45,458 bases of DNA from the NCBI GenBank assembly GCA_017615445.1, contig JAGAAD010000072.1:1-45458 (forward strand), written 5' to 3'. Below, in pieces: positions 17,541 through 25,538 of the stretch. The notes below the pieces were generated by a model that made no database searches, was not told the DNA's origin, and saw nothing but the letters and a program-made list of their open reading frames with translations. The translations under genes were made by a program, and so were the position numbers. Positions within the stretch are counted from its first letter, which is position 1. Every line of letters starts with the position of its first letter. This stretch comes from Bacteroidales bacterium (GTDB taxonomy: Bacteria; Bacteroidota; Bacteroidia; Bacteroidales; UBA932).

Positions 17541-17584
17541 ACAAGGTTATTGTTTGTAGTTATTCTATCGCTTGTTGGCTAATG

Positions 17585-17592
17585 CAAATATG
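17585..17592 (-). promoter_or_regulatory. -7 box for the PUL operon
   Basis: On the minus strand CATATTTG matches the TAnnTTTG consensus except at its first base. It would start transcription about 40 bases before the SusC1 ATG. There is no TTG at the proper -33 distance, as expected for an activator-dependent promoter; the repeats at 17600-17649 sit in that place. Confidence 0.5.
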
Positions 17593-17599
17593 GAAAAAC

Positions 17600-17649
17600 T
17601 TATTTCCAATTGATGCTGATTATTTCCAGAAAAAATCTATTTTTGTCCA
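17600..17649. promoter_or_regulatory. Three direct repeats, probable operator of the AraC-type PUL regulator
   Basis: TTATTTCCA occurs at 17600-17608 and 17620-17628, and TTTTGTCCA (7 of 9 bases the same) at 17641-17649. The start-to-start spacing is 20 and 21 bases, two turns of the helix. AraC-family proteins bind direct repeats on one face with about this spacing. The array starts 8 bp upstream of the SusC1 -7 box and ends 16 bp before the regulator's start codon, so it could serve both genes. Confidence 0.6.
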
Positions 17650-17665
17650 ATAATATTTATATACT

Positions 17666-20266
17666 GTGAAAAAGAGTCTTATTTTATTCATTCTTCTCTT
17701 CCAAATTTGGATTTTAAGGGCAGACGGCTACTATTGCAAGCATATCGGGCTTGACACGGGCATCTCCCAATCCGCAGTGACTGCTGTCGCATACGACGGA
17801 CGCGGCGGACTTTGGATAGGGACAAGATTTGGATTGAATGAATACAGGAATGGTAAACTGCGCTCCATGACAGACGACGGAAGCGGAAGAATTCAGGGTA
17901 ACTATGTGAATATGCTTTTCTGCGACAGCCGCGGACAGCTCTGGACATCCACAGACAAGGGCATTTTCCGTTACGATGTTTCAAGCGACTCTTTCCTGCA
18001 AATAAGCGAAAGCCAGGCGACCTGTGCTCTCGAAGACGGCGCGGGAATCCAGTTCGGCGGGCATTTCGGTCTCATCTACTACTCCTATGACGATGCTTCA
18101 GTGACAGAAGAAGGATCCGAGGCTTATACTGATTACCAGGCTCTGTTCCTGCATGATTCTTTGTTCTACGCTCTGGAAAAGCGCGAAGGACTGGTTCTGA
18201 AAAGAGAAGGTCAGAATGAGACTCTGCCCATTACGGAACTGGAAGGCAGACTTATTATGGCCTCGGCGACAGACGGCGATATCCTCTATCTGTCTATCCT
18301 GGGATATGGCCTTGTCGCCTACGATCTCTCATCCAAGGCCGTTGTGTTCTCGGTCAGAAAAGGAACGGGCGGACTGCCGGATGAACCGCTGCTGGCGCTG
18401 CTTGTTTCCGAAGGCAAACTCTGGATGGGCTTCGACGGCGCGGGCATCAAAGTGATGGATCCCAAGACTCATTCAATTTCGGAAATCGGCGTGCATCCGC
18501 TGGATGCAGGTGGCCACATTCCCCTTTCCGTGACCGCCCTCTACCGCGATCCGCTGGACAACATCTGGATAGGAAGCGTGAGATCAGGTCTGGTCGGTCT
18601 CAAGCGCTCCCCTATCACCTCCTTCTCTCTGACCGACATCGATCCCAATGCCGAAAACGTCATAATCAGCGTGCTCGCCTCGTCAGACGGCTATATCTAT
18701 CTGGGCACAGACGGAAGCGGCGTTTGCCGCTACCACCCTAGTTCGGGCGTCCTCTTTTCTCCCGGACAGGAAGGGCTTAAAGTGACCTCTATAGCGGATT
18801 TCGATCGGAACAATCTGATTCTGGCCACCTACAACAGAGGTTTCTTCCTGATGAACCGCCGCACTCTTCGTCTCAGGCCCTTCATTCTCGTGGACAGAAA
18901 AACCAATGCTGAAGAGTGCTTTATCAGCAACGCCCCTACCATCTACCCTCTGCATGACGGAAGGATCATGCTGCTGGCAGTGAACACCTATATATATGAT
19001 ACGAGAAACAGGCGTTTCACGATCGTTCCCAATCTGACGGAAGGGCACGGCATCGAACAGATAGTGATAGGAGCCTCCGGAAACGGTATTCTGTACACAT
19101 ATTCAGCCGAGGGACTATTCAGCATAGACATGAATTCTCCCTCGATCCGGACCTTGCATCTACCGGACGTGCAGGAGGGCAGCATCAACACAGCCTTGTA
19201 CTACGGAGGACTAATATGGTTCGGCACCAATTACGGCCTTTTCACCTACGACCCCAGAACCTCTGCAGTCAATAAGATCAACACCAGTCTGTTCTCAAGG
19301 GTCAGCTGGCTGGAAAGCAACGGCGCTGACAATCTCTGGATCGCTGCGGACAACTCGCTTTTCCTGAGCAGGAACGGCTTGTTCGAGATGACGGGTGAAA
19401 ACCGCGGGGTCCCCGCGACCGAAATTCTTTCCAGCGCATGCACTCCGGAAGGGACAGTCTACCTGGGAGGCACAGCTGGTCTGCTGGAGATAGGAGCCGA
19501 CTGCTATTTCAGCCTCGACAATGAGAAAAGCGTCGAACTCCGCGACGAGTCCCAAAGATCCATACGAGTCCCGCACGACTACTCCTCCCTTTCCCTCTCT
19601 TTCTACCTGAGCGGAGCCGATCCCTTCGAGAGGGTGATGTATCAATATCAAATGTCCGGAACCGCATCACTTCGAGTTGAGACACATGAAGACGTGTTTT
19701 CGCTGCCCGCTCTGAAGCCCGGGCGTTATACGCTCAATGTATCATATTTAAAATCCGACGGTTCATGGAGCACCCCTCAGAAAATGTCGGAAATACGTGT
19801 CCTTCAGCCGTGGTACAACTCCATCGCCGCCAGCATCATCTACCTATTGATCGGCGTCTTTCTGATAGCCGTACTGCTGGACAGGATGAACAGCAGGAAG
19901 ATACGCGAACTCGAAGCCCAGCTCCGGGAGCGAGACAATATCTTCGCCGACAAGGTGGAAGAGTACATATCCGAACACCTGGCAGACCCGGAAATGAGCG
20001 TTGCTGAAATAGCGGACCATATGGCCATGAGCCGCTCGACTCTCTACTACAAGATGAATTCATCTTACGGAAAGGGAGTCGCAGAGGTGATAGATGAGAT
20101 GCGAATGAGAAAAGCGGAGGAATTGCTTGCCTCCACTTCCCTCTCCGTACTTGAAATCTCGGAAAGGGTGGGATACTCCACCCCGCGCTATTTCAGTACC
20201 CGCTTCAAGCTCCTTCACGACGGCCTCACCCCTCTGAAGTACAGGCAATCTAGCACTAAAGAGTAG
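17666..20266 (+). CDS. Membrane-spanning sensor-AraC regulator (HTCS-like without kinase/receiver)
   Basis: Probable regulator of the PUL. An 866-residue protein beginning with GTG: signal/anchor MKKSLILFILLFQIWIL, then repeated propeller blades (GGLWIGTRFGLNEY, GQLWTSTDKGIFRY, DNIWIGSVRSGLVGL, GLIWFGTNYGLFTY) to about residue 640. A Y_Y_Y-type domain lies at about 650-715, one transmembrane helix at 720-739, a short charged coil at 740-756, and an AraC HTH at 757-866 (MSVAEIADHMAMSRSTLYYKM, ERVGYSTPRYFSTRFK). Classical hybrid two-component systems have HisKA, HATPase and receiver domains of some 450 residues between helix and HTH. Here nothing fits in the gap. It must act as a one-component membrane-tethered regulator, presumably by ligand-driven dimerisation. 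Confidence 0.9.
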   Translation: MKKSLILFILLFQIWILRADGYYCKHIGLDTGISQSAVTAVAYDGRGGLWIGTRFGLNEYRNGKLRSMTDDGSGRIQGNYVNMLFCDSRGQLWTSTDKGIFRYDVSSDSFLQISESQATCALEDGAGIQFGGHFGLIYYSYDDASVTEEGSEAYTDYQALFLHDSLFYALEKREGLVLKREGQNETLPITELEGRLIMASATDGDILYLSILGYGLVAYDLSSKAVVFSVRKGTGGLPDEPLLALLVSEGKLWMGFDGAGIKVMDPKTHSISEIGVHPLDAGGHIPLSVTALYRDPLDNIWIGSVRSGLVGLKRSPITSFSLTDIDPNAENVIISVLASSDGYIYLGTDGSGVCRYHPSSGVLFSPGQEGLKVTSIADFDRNNLILATYNRGFFLMNRRTLRLRPFILVDRKTNAEECFISNAPTIYPLHDGRIMLLAVNTYIYDTRNRRFTIVPNLTEGHGIEQIVIGASGNGILYTYSAEGLFSIDMNSPSIRTLHLPDVQEGSINTALYYGGLIWFGTNYGLFTYDPRTSAVNKINTSLFSRVSWLESNGADNLWIAADNSLFLSRNGLFEMTGENRGVPATEILSSACTPEGTVYLGGTAGLLEIGADCYFSLDNEKSVELRDESQRSIRVPHDYSSLSLSFYLSGADPFERVMYQYQMSGTASLRVETHEDVFSLPALKPGRYTLNVSYLKSDGSWSTPQKMSEIRVLQPWYNSIAASIIYLLIGVFLIAVLLDRMNSRKIRELEAQLRERDNIFADKVEEYISEHLADPEMSVAEIADHMAMSRSTLYYKMNSSYGKGVAEVIDEMRMRKAEELLASTSLSVLEISERVGYSTPRYFSTRFKLLHDGLTPLKYRQSSTKE

Positions 20267-20279
20267 TCTATATGTGATA

Positions 20280-20310
20280 TTGTTTATTTTCTAAACTTTA
20301 TTTAAGTTTG
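20280..20310 (+). promoter_or_regulatory. Sigma-A promoter of the 20348 lipoprotein gene
   Basis: TTG at 20280-20282, a 20-base spacer, and TAAGTTTG at 20303-20310 fit the Bacteroidetes -33/-7 consensus exactly. Transcription would start near 20315, leaving an AT-rich leader of about 33 bases before the ATG at 20348. Confidence 0.75.
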
Positions 20311-20347
20311 CATAAGGTTTAGAACGTAAACTATTAATCACATATTT

Positions 20348-21319
20348 ATGAAAATCTTAAAATTTTTAGCAGTATTTGCCCTTGCGGCATGCATGTTTGT
20401 CTCCTGCTTCGATCCGGAAGACGTGGAAGATCCCAAAGACAAGGCTTATAACGAGTTTCTCGCGAAGGTGAAGAAATTGGAAGGCAACAGTTATGTGGTG
20501 CAGAAAATAGGCGGCGCCGAAGAGACCCGCAAATTCGTTCAGAAGTGGTCTATGTGGGAACCCATGCCTATGACAGATCCTGCGACTGATCAGACTACAC
20601 GGTATGTGAGCCTCAGCCTGGAAGATGCGGATGCAGACGGCGGCACCCGGGGTGGCGCGTATTTCTGCCTGCCGGAAGCGGTAATCGGAAAGGTCCAGAG
20701 TATGACGGCTGAGTTTTTCAAAGAGAACCCCTGGGCCAGCGTCATGGCCTTCACCTTCAAGGATCCTAATGCCGGTCATGAAGCCGGAGAGATCCTCGCA
20801 AAGGCCGGAGGAGACGGAGAAGGAGGAATGTTCGGCAATATGAAAGACGACGGAAGTTGCAAGATTCTGGTGCAGGAGACCAAGGCCTACAGCGGAGTGT
20901 ATCAGGTGATGTTCTACTTCTCATTCCACAATGTTTCCTACGTTTGGAACCCGGACAAGGGCGATTATGGCGATTATGACGAGATAGACGACGGAGATTA
21001 TATCATGTACGGGAATGCTCTGGTCGACGAGTACTTTCCGGAGGTAAGGTCTTTCACCATCAAACCCCATGAGTTCTATCTAGGCTACGGCGGAGCCGGT
21101 CAGGTTCTGGACGTGGAATATGAGCCCGCAAACGCAAAATGGGACTGGGAAGATCTGGAGCTTGCCTCCAACGCGCACCTGTTTACCTATTATCCCAGCA
21201 CGCATATCCTCAAGACTACCAGCGATGCTCACGAATTGGGAATTCAGGTCAAATTCCAACTGAAGAGCAACCACAATGTGTATGACTATGTGTATGTGGA
21301 TATAAACCAGGGCTCTTAA
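20348..21319 (+). CDS. Hypothetical lipoprotein
   Basis: A 323-residue protein of unknown function, with the lipoprotein signal MKILKFLAVFALAACMFVSC and an acidic stretch right after the Cys (FDPEDVEDPKD), as in surface-exported Bacteroidetes lipoproteins. No enzymatic motif is recognised. The C-terminal 90 residues (FTIKPHEFYLGYGGAGQVLDVEYEP onward) resemble a short Ig-like beta-sandwich. It has its own promoter and is not clearly part of the PUL, although it lies just downstream of the regulator in the same orientation. Confidence 0.75.
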   Translation: MKILKFLAVFALAACMFVSCFDPEDVEDPKDKAYNEFLAKVKKLEGNSYVVQKIGGAEETRKFVQKWSMWEPMPMTDPATDQTTRYVSLSLEDADADGGTRGGAYFCLPEAVIGKVQSMTAEFFKENPWASVMAFTFKDPNAGHEAGEILAKAGGDGEGGMFGNMKDDGSCKILVQETKAYSGVYQVMFYFSFHNVSYVWNPDKGDYGDYDEIDDGDYIMYGNALVDEYFPEVRSFTIKPHEFYLGYGGAGQVLDVEYEPANAKWDWEDLELASNAHLFTYYPSTHILKTTSDAHELGIQVKFQLKSNHNVYDYVYVDINQGS

Positions 21320-21338
21320 TAAACCTGGATTATTTCAT

Positions 21339-21346
21339 TATCTTTG
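21339..21346 (+). promoter_or_regulatory. -7 box for the 21355 gene
   Basis: TATCTTTG fits TAnnTTTG and ends 8 bases before the ATG at 21355, so the predicted leader is only a few bases. The -33 element is not evident. Confidence 0.5.
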
Positions 21347-21354
21347 CCCCTGTT

Positions 21355-21945
21355 ATGGAAGATAACTTTGACGCTCTCGAAGTGATTGCCCGTACCAGGG
21401 GCAAAGTTAATATGGACGACAAGCCCACGGGGAAATATCTGTTCCCACTCTGGGGTTGGCTCACGGCCTTTTTCTACCTGCTTGGGTTCATTTTCATCCA
21501 TTTCCTTCACTTGGAATGGGGAATTTGGATGTGGGCCGGCATTCCGGCGATAGGAATTCCGCTGATGGTTGCTATCGTAAAGAAAGACCACGAGCGCACG
21601 CATATGCGCACGAGGCGTTCGAAGCTTGTGCTGGACTACTGGATTTTTGCCGCCTGTGCGATAGGAATCGGAGGTTTCATTTTCGGATTCGCCGGCATCT
21701 ATGAGTTGATCGAGAATCCCGTCATCTGCATCCTGGTTGGAATAGGAGCGTTCATAACCGGCGAGGAAGTGCGTCACAGGCCTATGATAATAGGCGGGAT
21801 CGCCGGTGCTTCAATCGGATTGTGCTCGTTCCTCCTGGGCGGAGAGTTATGGGCCTGGCAGATGCTGTGCGTGGTGTTGACCGCCGTGGTGTCGCTTATT
21901 ATCCCCGGACATCTTTTTGAGAAGAGCGTAAAGAATGGAATTTAA
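21355..21945 (+). CDS. Multi-pass inner-membrane protein, function unknown
   Basis: A 196-residue protein with an approximately 27-residue soluble N-terminus and about six hydrophobic helices (residues 28-50, 54-72, 94-116, 119-136, 143-162 and 165-185). Charged loops include KKDHERTHMRTRRSK. No transport or enzyme motif is recognised. Its last 11 bases overlap the start of a small winged-helix regulator. This pairing of membrane protein and DNA-binding protein suggests co-regulation, or that the regulator controls this gene. Confidence 0.75.
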   Translation: MEDNFDALEVIARTRGKVNMDDKPTGKYLFPLWGWLTAFFYLLGFIFIHFLHLEWGIWMWAGIPAIGIPLMVAIVKKDHERTHMRTRRSKLVLDYWIFAACAIGIGGFIFGFAGIYELIENPVICILVGIGAFITGEEVRHRPMIIGGIAGASIGLCSFLLGGELWAWQMLCVVLTAVVSLIIPGHLFEKSVKNGI

Positions 21946-22222
21946 CGACCTTAACCCGCTGCTTCACAATGAGCTCAGGCTCAAGGTGATGGCTGCGCTG
22001 GATTCGCTGGAAGATGCGGACTTCGTGTACCTGAAAGGGCTCACGAAAGCCACTGCCGGCAATCTCAGCGTCCAGCTCGCTAACCTGGAGCAGGCGGGTT
22101 ACATCAAGGTCTCCCGCAGCGGCGAAGGTCGCGGATCTCACACCGTCTGCCGCATCACCTCCAAGGGCCGCAAGGAACTGCTTGATTACCAGCGTGCCCT
22201 GATGGATTATTTCAAAAAATAA
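21935..22222 (+). CDS. Small winged-helix transcriptional regulator
   Basis: A 95-residue single-domain DNA-binding protein. It begins NPLLHNELRLKVMAAL, continues with a recognition-helix segment GLTKATAGNLSVQLANLEQAGYIKV, then the wing RSGEGRGSHTVCRITSKGRKELLDY. This is the pattern of the MarR/ArsR-like winged-helix group often annotated as HTH_34. No ligand-binding domain is present. The start overlaps the preceding gene by 11 bases, so translation is coupled. Confidence 0.85.
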   Translation: MEFNDLNPLLHNELRLKVMAALDSLEDADFVYLKGLTKATAGNLSVQLANLEQAGYIKVSRSGEGRGSHTVCRITSKGRKELLDYQRALMDYFKK

Positions 22223-22225
22223 TTC

Positions 22226-22233
22226 TAATTTTG
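22226..22233 (+). promoter_or_regulatory. -7 box for the deaminase gene
   Basis: TAATTTTG matches TAnnTTTG, 19 bases before the ATG at 22253 and just after the stop codon of the upstream gene. It would give the deaminase its own transcript with a short leader. Confidence 0.5.
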
Positions 22234-22252
22234 TACGCATTATAACTCCATA

Positions 22253-23497
22253 ATGCGTATGTCCCAGGATTTTGAATCATTAAAAGTTGCCTTCAAGGAG
22301 CAGTTCGGCACCCGTATAGACTTCCTGCGCGACCGTGCGGTCTATGACACGCCGCTGTTCAAGTTCCTGCAGAAACTCCCCAAGGGAGCGGACCTCCACG
22401 CGCATTGCGACGCGATCCTGCCGATAAGCGAACAGGTCGCATTTCTTAAAGACCATCCGGAACTTGTGATCACCCCCGAGTGGCAGATCCACTACTCCGG
22501 AGTGGGCGCCCCTTACGGCAGCAAGACCATGTCCGAGCTGCTGGAAGAAGGGCTGACGGTGGAAGATTTCCGTCTTCAATGGACGGTCCTTGGTGCCGGG
22601 GAGCAGCGCACCTGGGACTGGTTCGAGGGCATTTTCATCAAGTGCGGAAGCATCTGCACCACCCCTTCGCTCGTTCAGGACTACTACACCCGCGTCCTGA
22701 AGTACTACCATTCCATCGGAGTCTGGCATGTGGAACTCCGCTGCCCGTTCTTCGGCACCCGTGACGATGCTCTCGCGAGAGGAGAGGCCTTCCTGCGCGC
22801 GCTGCAGACCGTTCGGGCGGAGGTAGATCCATCGATCACGTTGCGCATAGTCGCCTGCGCCGGCAAGAACGACGTCTGGGACCCGCAGTTCGACACCCTG
22901 ATGGACAACGCCATGTACGTTCGCGAGCGAGTGCTGGACGGCGACGAGCCGCTGGTGGTGGCGATCGATATAGTCAACGACGAAGACCGCAGCTTTTCGC
23001 TGGCGCGCTACGAAGACCGCGTCCGGTCCATAATCGCCGCGCATCCCGGCCTGCATCTGACGCTCCATGCGGGCGAGAGCCTCAGCGGTGAGAACAATGA
23101 AATCGCGATCGCCCTGCGCTGCGGCATAGACCGCCTCGGGCACGGATTCAACCTCTACCGCTATCCCGCGCTGGAGGAGGAAATCCGCCGCCGCGGCATC
23201 TGCATGGAGATTTGCCCCGTCTCGAACGCAGCCCTGGGCTATTGCGCCGATTTCGCCGAGCACCCGGCGAACGCCTACCGCAAGTCCGGCATTCCGCTGG
23301 TGATATGCTCGGACGATCCGGCCTATCAGGCCGACGAACCCCTGACCGGTGACCTTCTGGCTGTCACGGTCGGTTGGGATTTGTCGCTGGAAGAGGTCAG
23401 GCAGCTATGCCGTAATAGCATAGAGTACTCCTTCCTGGAGCCCGCGTCGAAGACGAGGCTCATGGCTAACTGGGAGAAGGCCTGGAATTCCCTTTAG
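22253..23497 (+). CDS. Adenosine deaminase family protein (ADA2/ADGF-like)
   Basis: Metal-dependent deaminase of the adenosine/AMP deaminase TIM-barrel superfamily, probably purine nucleoside salvage in the cytoplasm. The zinc and catalytic motifs are all visible: H49-A-H51 in PKGADLHAHCD, H272-A-G-E275, H297 in RLGHGF, S324-N325 in CPVSNAALGY, and D354-D355-P in ICSDDPA. The PKGADLHAHCDAI block and the 414-residue length with an extended N-terminal half are closer to ADGF/ADA2-type proteins than to classical 330-residue Add. No signal peptide is present. A second Met two codons on is an equally possible start. The exact substrate (adenosine, methylthioadenosine or another) is open. Confidence 0.87.
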   Translation: MRMSQDFESLKVAFKEQFGTRIDFLRDRAVYDTPLFKFLQKLPKGADLHAHCDAILPISEQVAFLKDHPELVITPEWQIHYSGVGAPYGSKTMSELLEEGLTVEDFRLQWTVLGAGEQRTWDWFEGIFIKCGSICTTPSLVQDYYTRVLKYYHSIGVWHVELRCPFFGTRDDALARGEAFLRALQTVRAEVDPSITLRIVACAGKNDVWDPQFDTLMDNAMYVRERVLDGDEPLVVAIDIVNDEDRSFSLARYEDRVRSIIAAHPGLHLTLHAGESLSGENNEIAIALRCGIDRLGHGFNLYRYPALEEEIRRRGICMEICPVSNAALGYCADFAEHPANAYRKSGIPLVICSDDPAYQADEPLTGDLLAVTVGWDLSLEEVRQLCRNSIEYSFLEPASKTRLMANWEKAWNSL

Positions 23498-24120
23498 AAT
23501 TTGTAACCGTAGTTGAAGCCAAGGGTGGCGAAGGAGCCAAGCCCAACGAAGAGGTGCAGGGTCATATGGTCGGTAATGAAAGTACCGATTCCGAGTTGGA
23601 GACCATATGCCAGAAAACTGCCGCTTGGACCGTTAGTGTGAGGCACTATGCTGGCGTATCTTTCATCTGAATACTCCTCGTCGTAGCCAAGGATAAGTTC
23701 CTTTCCGACAAATAATCTTCCGAAGGCTTCGATATCCTGTCCCCAGCAGTAGCGCCCTGTCAGGGTGGCGGCAAGGAGGCCCATCGTCCAAGTCGTGGTG
23801 GTCTTGATTGTACCATACTCGGTCAAAGTGTCTCTGGTGTGCCAGGTGGAGTAGCGGAGGAGGTCAAACATCGCGCCGCCGGCCAGCGAACCCTGCCCGT
23901 TCGCAAAAGTCTTGAAGGTGTAGTCCGCATTGAAGCCCAGAGGCATAATAGGATTGGTGTGGTTCTTATCTTCGAATGGCAACGTAAAGTTCCATCCCCA
24001 CGTCATTCCTATACGGATGTCGCCTTTCTGAGGAAGAGCCCTGTCTGGCTGATATTCTTGTGCGAATGCTGCGGACGCTATTGCGACCAAGGCAAATAGG
24101 GAAGCAAAGAGTTTTTTCAT
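23494..24120 (-). CDS. Outer-membrane beta-barrel-like protein, hypothetical
   Basis: A 208-residue protein with a clear signal peptide (MKKLFASLFALVAIASAAFA-Q). Alternating hydrophobic strands follow, ending in an aromatic C-terminal strand (FATLGFNYGYKF), as expected for a small 8- to 10-stranded porin-like barrel. Function unknown. Its stop overlaps the convergent deaminase stop by four bases. Confidence 0.75.
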   Translation of the reverse strand: MKKLFASLFALVAIASAAFAQEYQPDRALPQKGDIRIGMTWGWNFTLPFEDKNHTNPIMPLGFNADYTFKTFANGQGSLAGGAMFDLLRYSTWHTRDTLTEYGTIKTTTTWTMGLLAATLTGRYCWGQDIEAFGRLFVGKELILGYDEEYSDERYASIVPHTNGPSGSFLAYGLQLGIGTFITDHMTLHLFVGLGSFATLGFNYGYKF

Positions 24121-24141
24121 GGCTATTAGTGTTCTTTGTTA

Positions 24142-24149
24142 CAAATCTA
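24142..24149 (-). promoter_or_regulatory. -7 box for the 23494-24120 gene
   Basis: On the minus strand TAGATTTG matches TAnnTTTG, 21 bases before the ATG. No clear -33 TTG at 20 bases is seen. Confidence 0.45.
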
Positions 24150-24194
24150 ATAATATTTTAATTCAAAAGAGATTTGCGTTTTAGTTTTTCTTGT

Positions 24195-24202
24195 TATATT
24201 TG
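24195..24202 (+). promoter_or_regulatory. -7 box for the AbrB/acyltransferase pair
   Basis: TATATTTG fits TAnnTTTG, with a TTTG at 24173-24176 as a somewhat close -33 (18-base spacer). The ATG at 24229 is 26 bases downstream. Confidence 0.5.
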
Positions 24203-24228
24203 TGGGAAATTTCTAACTTTTCTTACAA

Positions 24229-24438
24229 ATGCAGGAAAATGAAGGCAAATACATCTTCGGCGTAGTGAAGGTGGGAGACAAGGGCCAGATCGTGATTCCG
24301 CGCGACGCCCGCAAAATCTACGATATCAAACCGGGCGACGCCCTTCTTCTGCTGGGAGACCAGAAAGGAATGGCTATGCTCAAGACTGAAGTATTCCAAA
24401 ATGTGATAGATCAGGCCATGGAGGGCCTTATAAAATGA
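24229..24438 (+). CDS. AbrB/SpoVT-type small DNA-binding protein
   Basis: A 69-residue swapped-hairpin AbrB domain: VVKVGDKGQIVIPRDARKIYDIKPGDALLLLGD, the classic pattern of AbrB and MazE-like regulators, followed by a short helical tail. It is not beside a recognisable toxin. Instead its stop codon overlaps the ATG of an acyltransferase (ATGA at 24435-24438), so the two are translationally coupled. It probably regulates its own operon. Confidence 0.88.
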   Translation: MQENEGKYIFGVVKVGDKGQIVIPRDARKIYDIKPGDALLLLGDQKGMAMLKTEVFQNVIDQAMEGLIK

Positions 24439-25538
24439 GAAAGCATTGGATCGACAATTTGCGCTGGGTCACTGTGCTCCTGGTGCTTCTGTACCATGTA
24501 TTCTATTTCTACAATAATAAAGGCGTTTTCGGCGGTATCGGCGGATTCGGCGACGGACCTCAGTATCAGGATGTGGTGATGTACATCCTCTACCCGTGGT
24601 TCATGCCACTGTTGTTCTTGCTCGCCGGAATCAGCGCCCGCTATGCGCTTGCAAAATATCCGGCCCGCGATTGGCTGCGCGCCCGCACACGCAAGCTGAT
24701 TGTGCCCGGCACTATCGGTTTGTTCGTGTTCCAGTGGATGACGGGATACTTCAACACCGCGGTGGCATCCCACGTCAACGGCGGATCGGTGATGCCAGAG
24801 GGACTTCCGGGATTCATCAATTATTTTGCTTGGTCTGTCAGCGGCATCGGCCCGCTCTGGTTCATCCAGACGCTGTGGGTGCTATGCATAATCCTGCTTA
24901 TTGTCAGAGCTCTTGACAAGAATGACCGTTTCTGGAACTGGTGCGGCAAAGCGAACATAGTCTGGATCATCCTGCTCGGCGTTCTCTTCTGGGCGGGAGA
25001 GCAGACTATCATCCGCGAGCCGCGTCCGGAAAGCCTGGACGGGCTGTACAATTTGTATAAGCCCTTGTTCTACCTGGTTCCGTTCCTGCTGGGCTATTTC
25101 GTGTTCTCCCACGACGAAGTGCAGGAGAAGATTGGAAAGGTCTGGCTGCCGCTGGCAATCTGCGCTGTCCTTGCTGGTGCAGCCCTAATCATCACGACCT
25201 TCGGCCAGGACAACACCAGCCCCCAGTACCTCGGCAGCCCGCTCAACTGCCTCTACGGCTGGCTGGCCTGCCTCGCGATGATGGCCTGGTTCAAGGCGAA
25301 ATTTGACAAAACCGACAAGTTCGCCGCTTACATGACCCGTTCGAGTTTCGGACTTTATGTCGTGCACTATCTTGTCATCGCCAGCCTCGGCTACATGATG
25401 AAGATGTACACCCAGCTCCCGCCGGTGATGATGTACGTGATTCTCACAGTCGCGGTCTTCACCCTTTCACCGCTGCTCTACGAGATCCTGCACAGAATCC
25501 CGTTCATCAGGTGGTGCGTGTTCGGGGAAAAGAACTAA
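24435..25538 (+). CDS. Acyltransferase-3 family integral membrane protein
   Basis: A 367-residue inner-membrane O-acyltransferase homologue with about ten hydrophobic helices. The N-terminal signature is HWIDNLRWVTVLLVLLYHVFYFYN, with the conserved Arg-x-x-x-x-x-x-x-x-x-His layout of acyltransferase 3 proteins, and GPLWFIQTLW is a second family block. Members acylate sugars of glycans, lipids or antibiotics; the acceptor cannot be inferred here. It overlaps the AbrB-like gene by four bases and is convergent with the next gene, the stops overlapping by four bases. Confidence 0.85.
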   Translation: MRKHWIDNLRWVTVLLVLLYHVFYFYNNKGVFGGIGGFGDGPQYQDVVMYILYPWFMPLLFLLAGISARYALAKYPARDWLRARTRKLIVPGTIGLFVFQWMTGYFNTAVASHVNGGSVMPEGLPGFINYFAWSVSGIGPLWFIQTLWVLCIILLIVRALDKNDRFWNWCGKANIVWIILLGVLFWAGEQTIIREPRPESLDGLYNLYKPLFYLVPFLLGYFVFSHDEVQEKIGKVWLPLAICAVLAGAALIITTFGQDNTSPQYLGSPLNCLYGWLACLAMMAWFKAKFDKTDKFAAYMTRSSFGLYVVHYLVIASLGYMMKMYTQLPPVMMYVILTVAVFTLSPLLYEILHRIPFIRWCVFGEKN

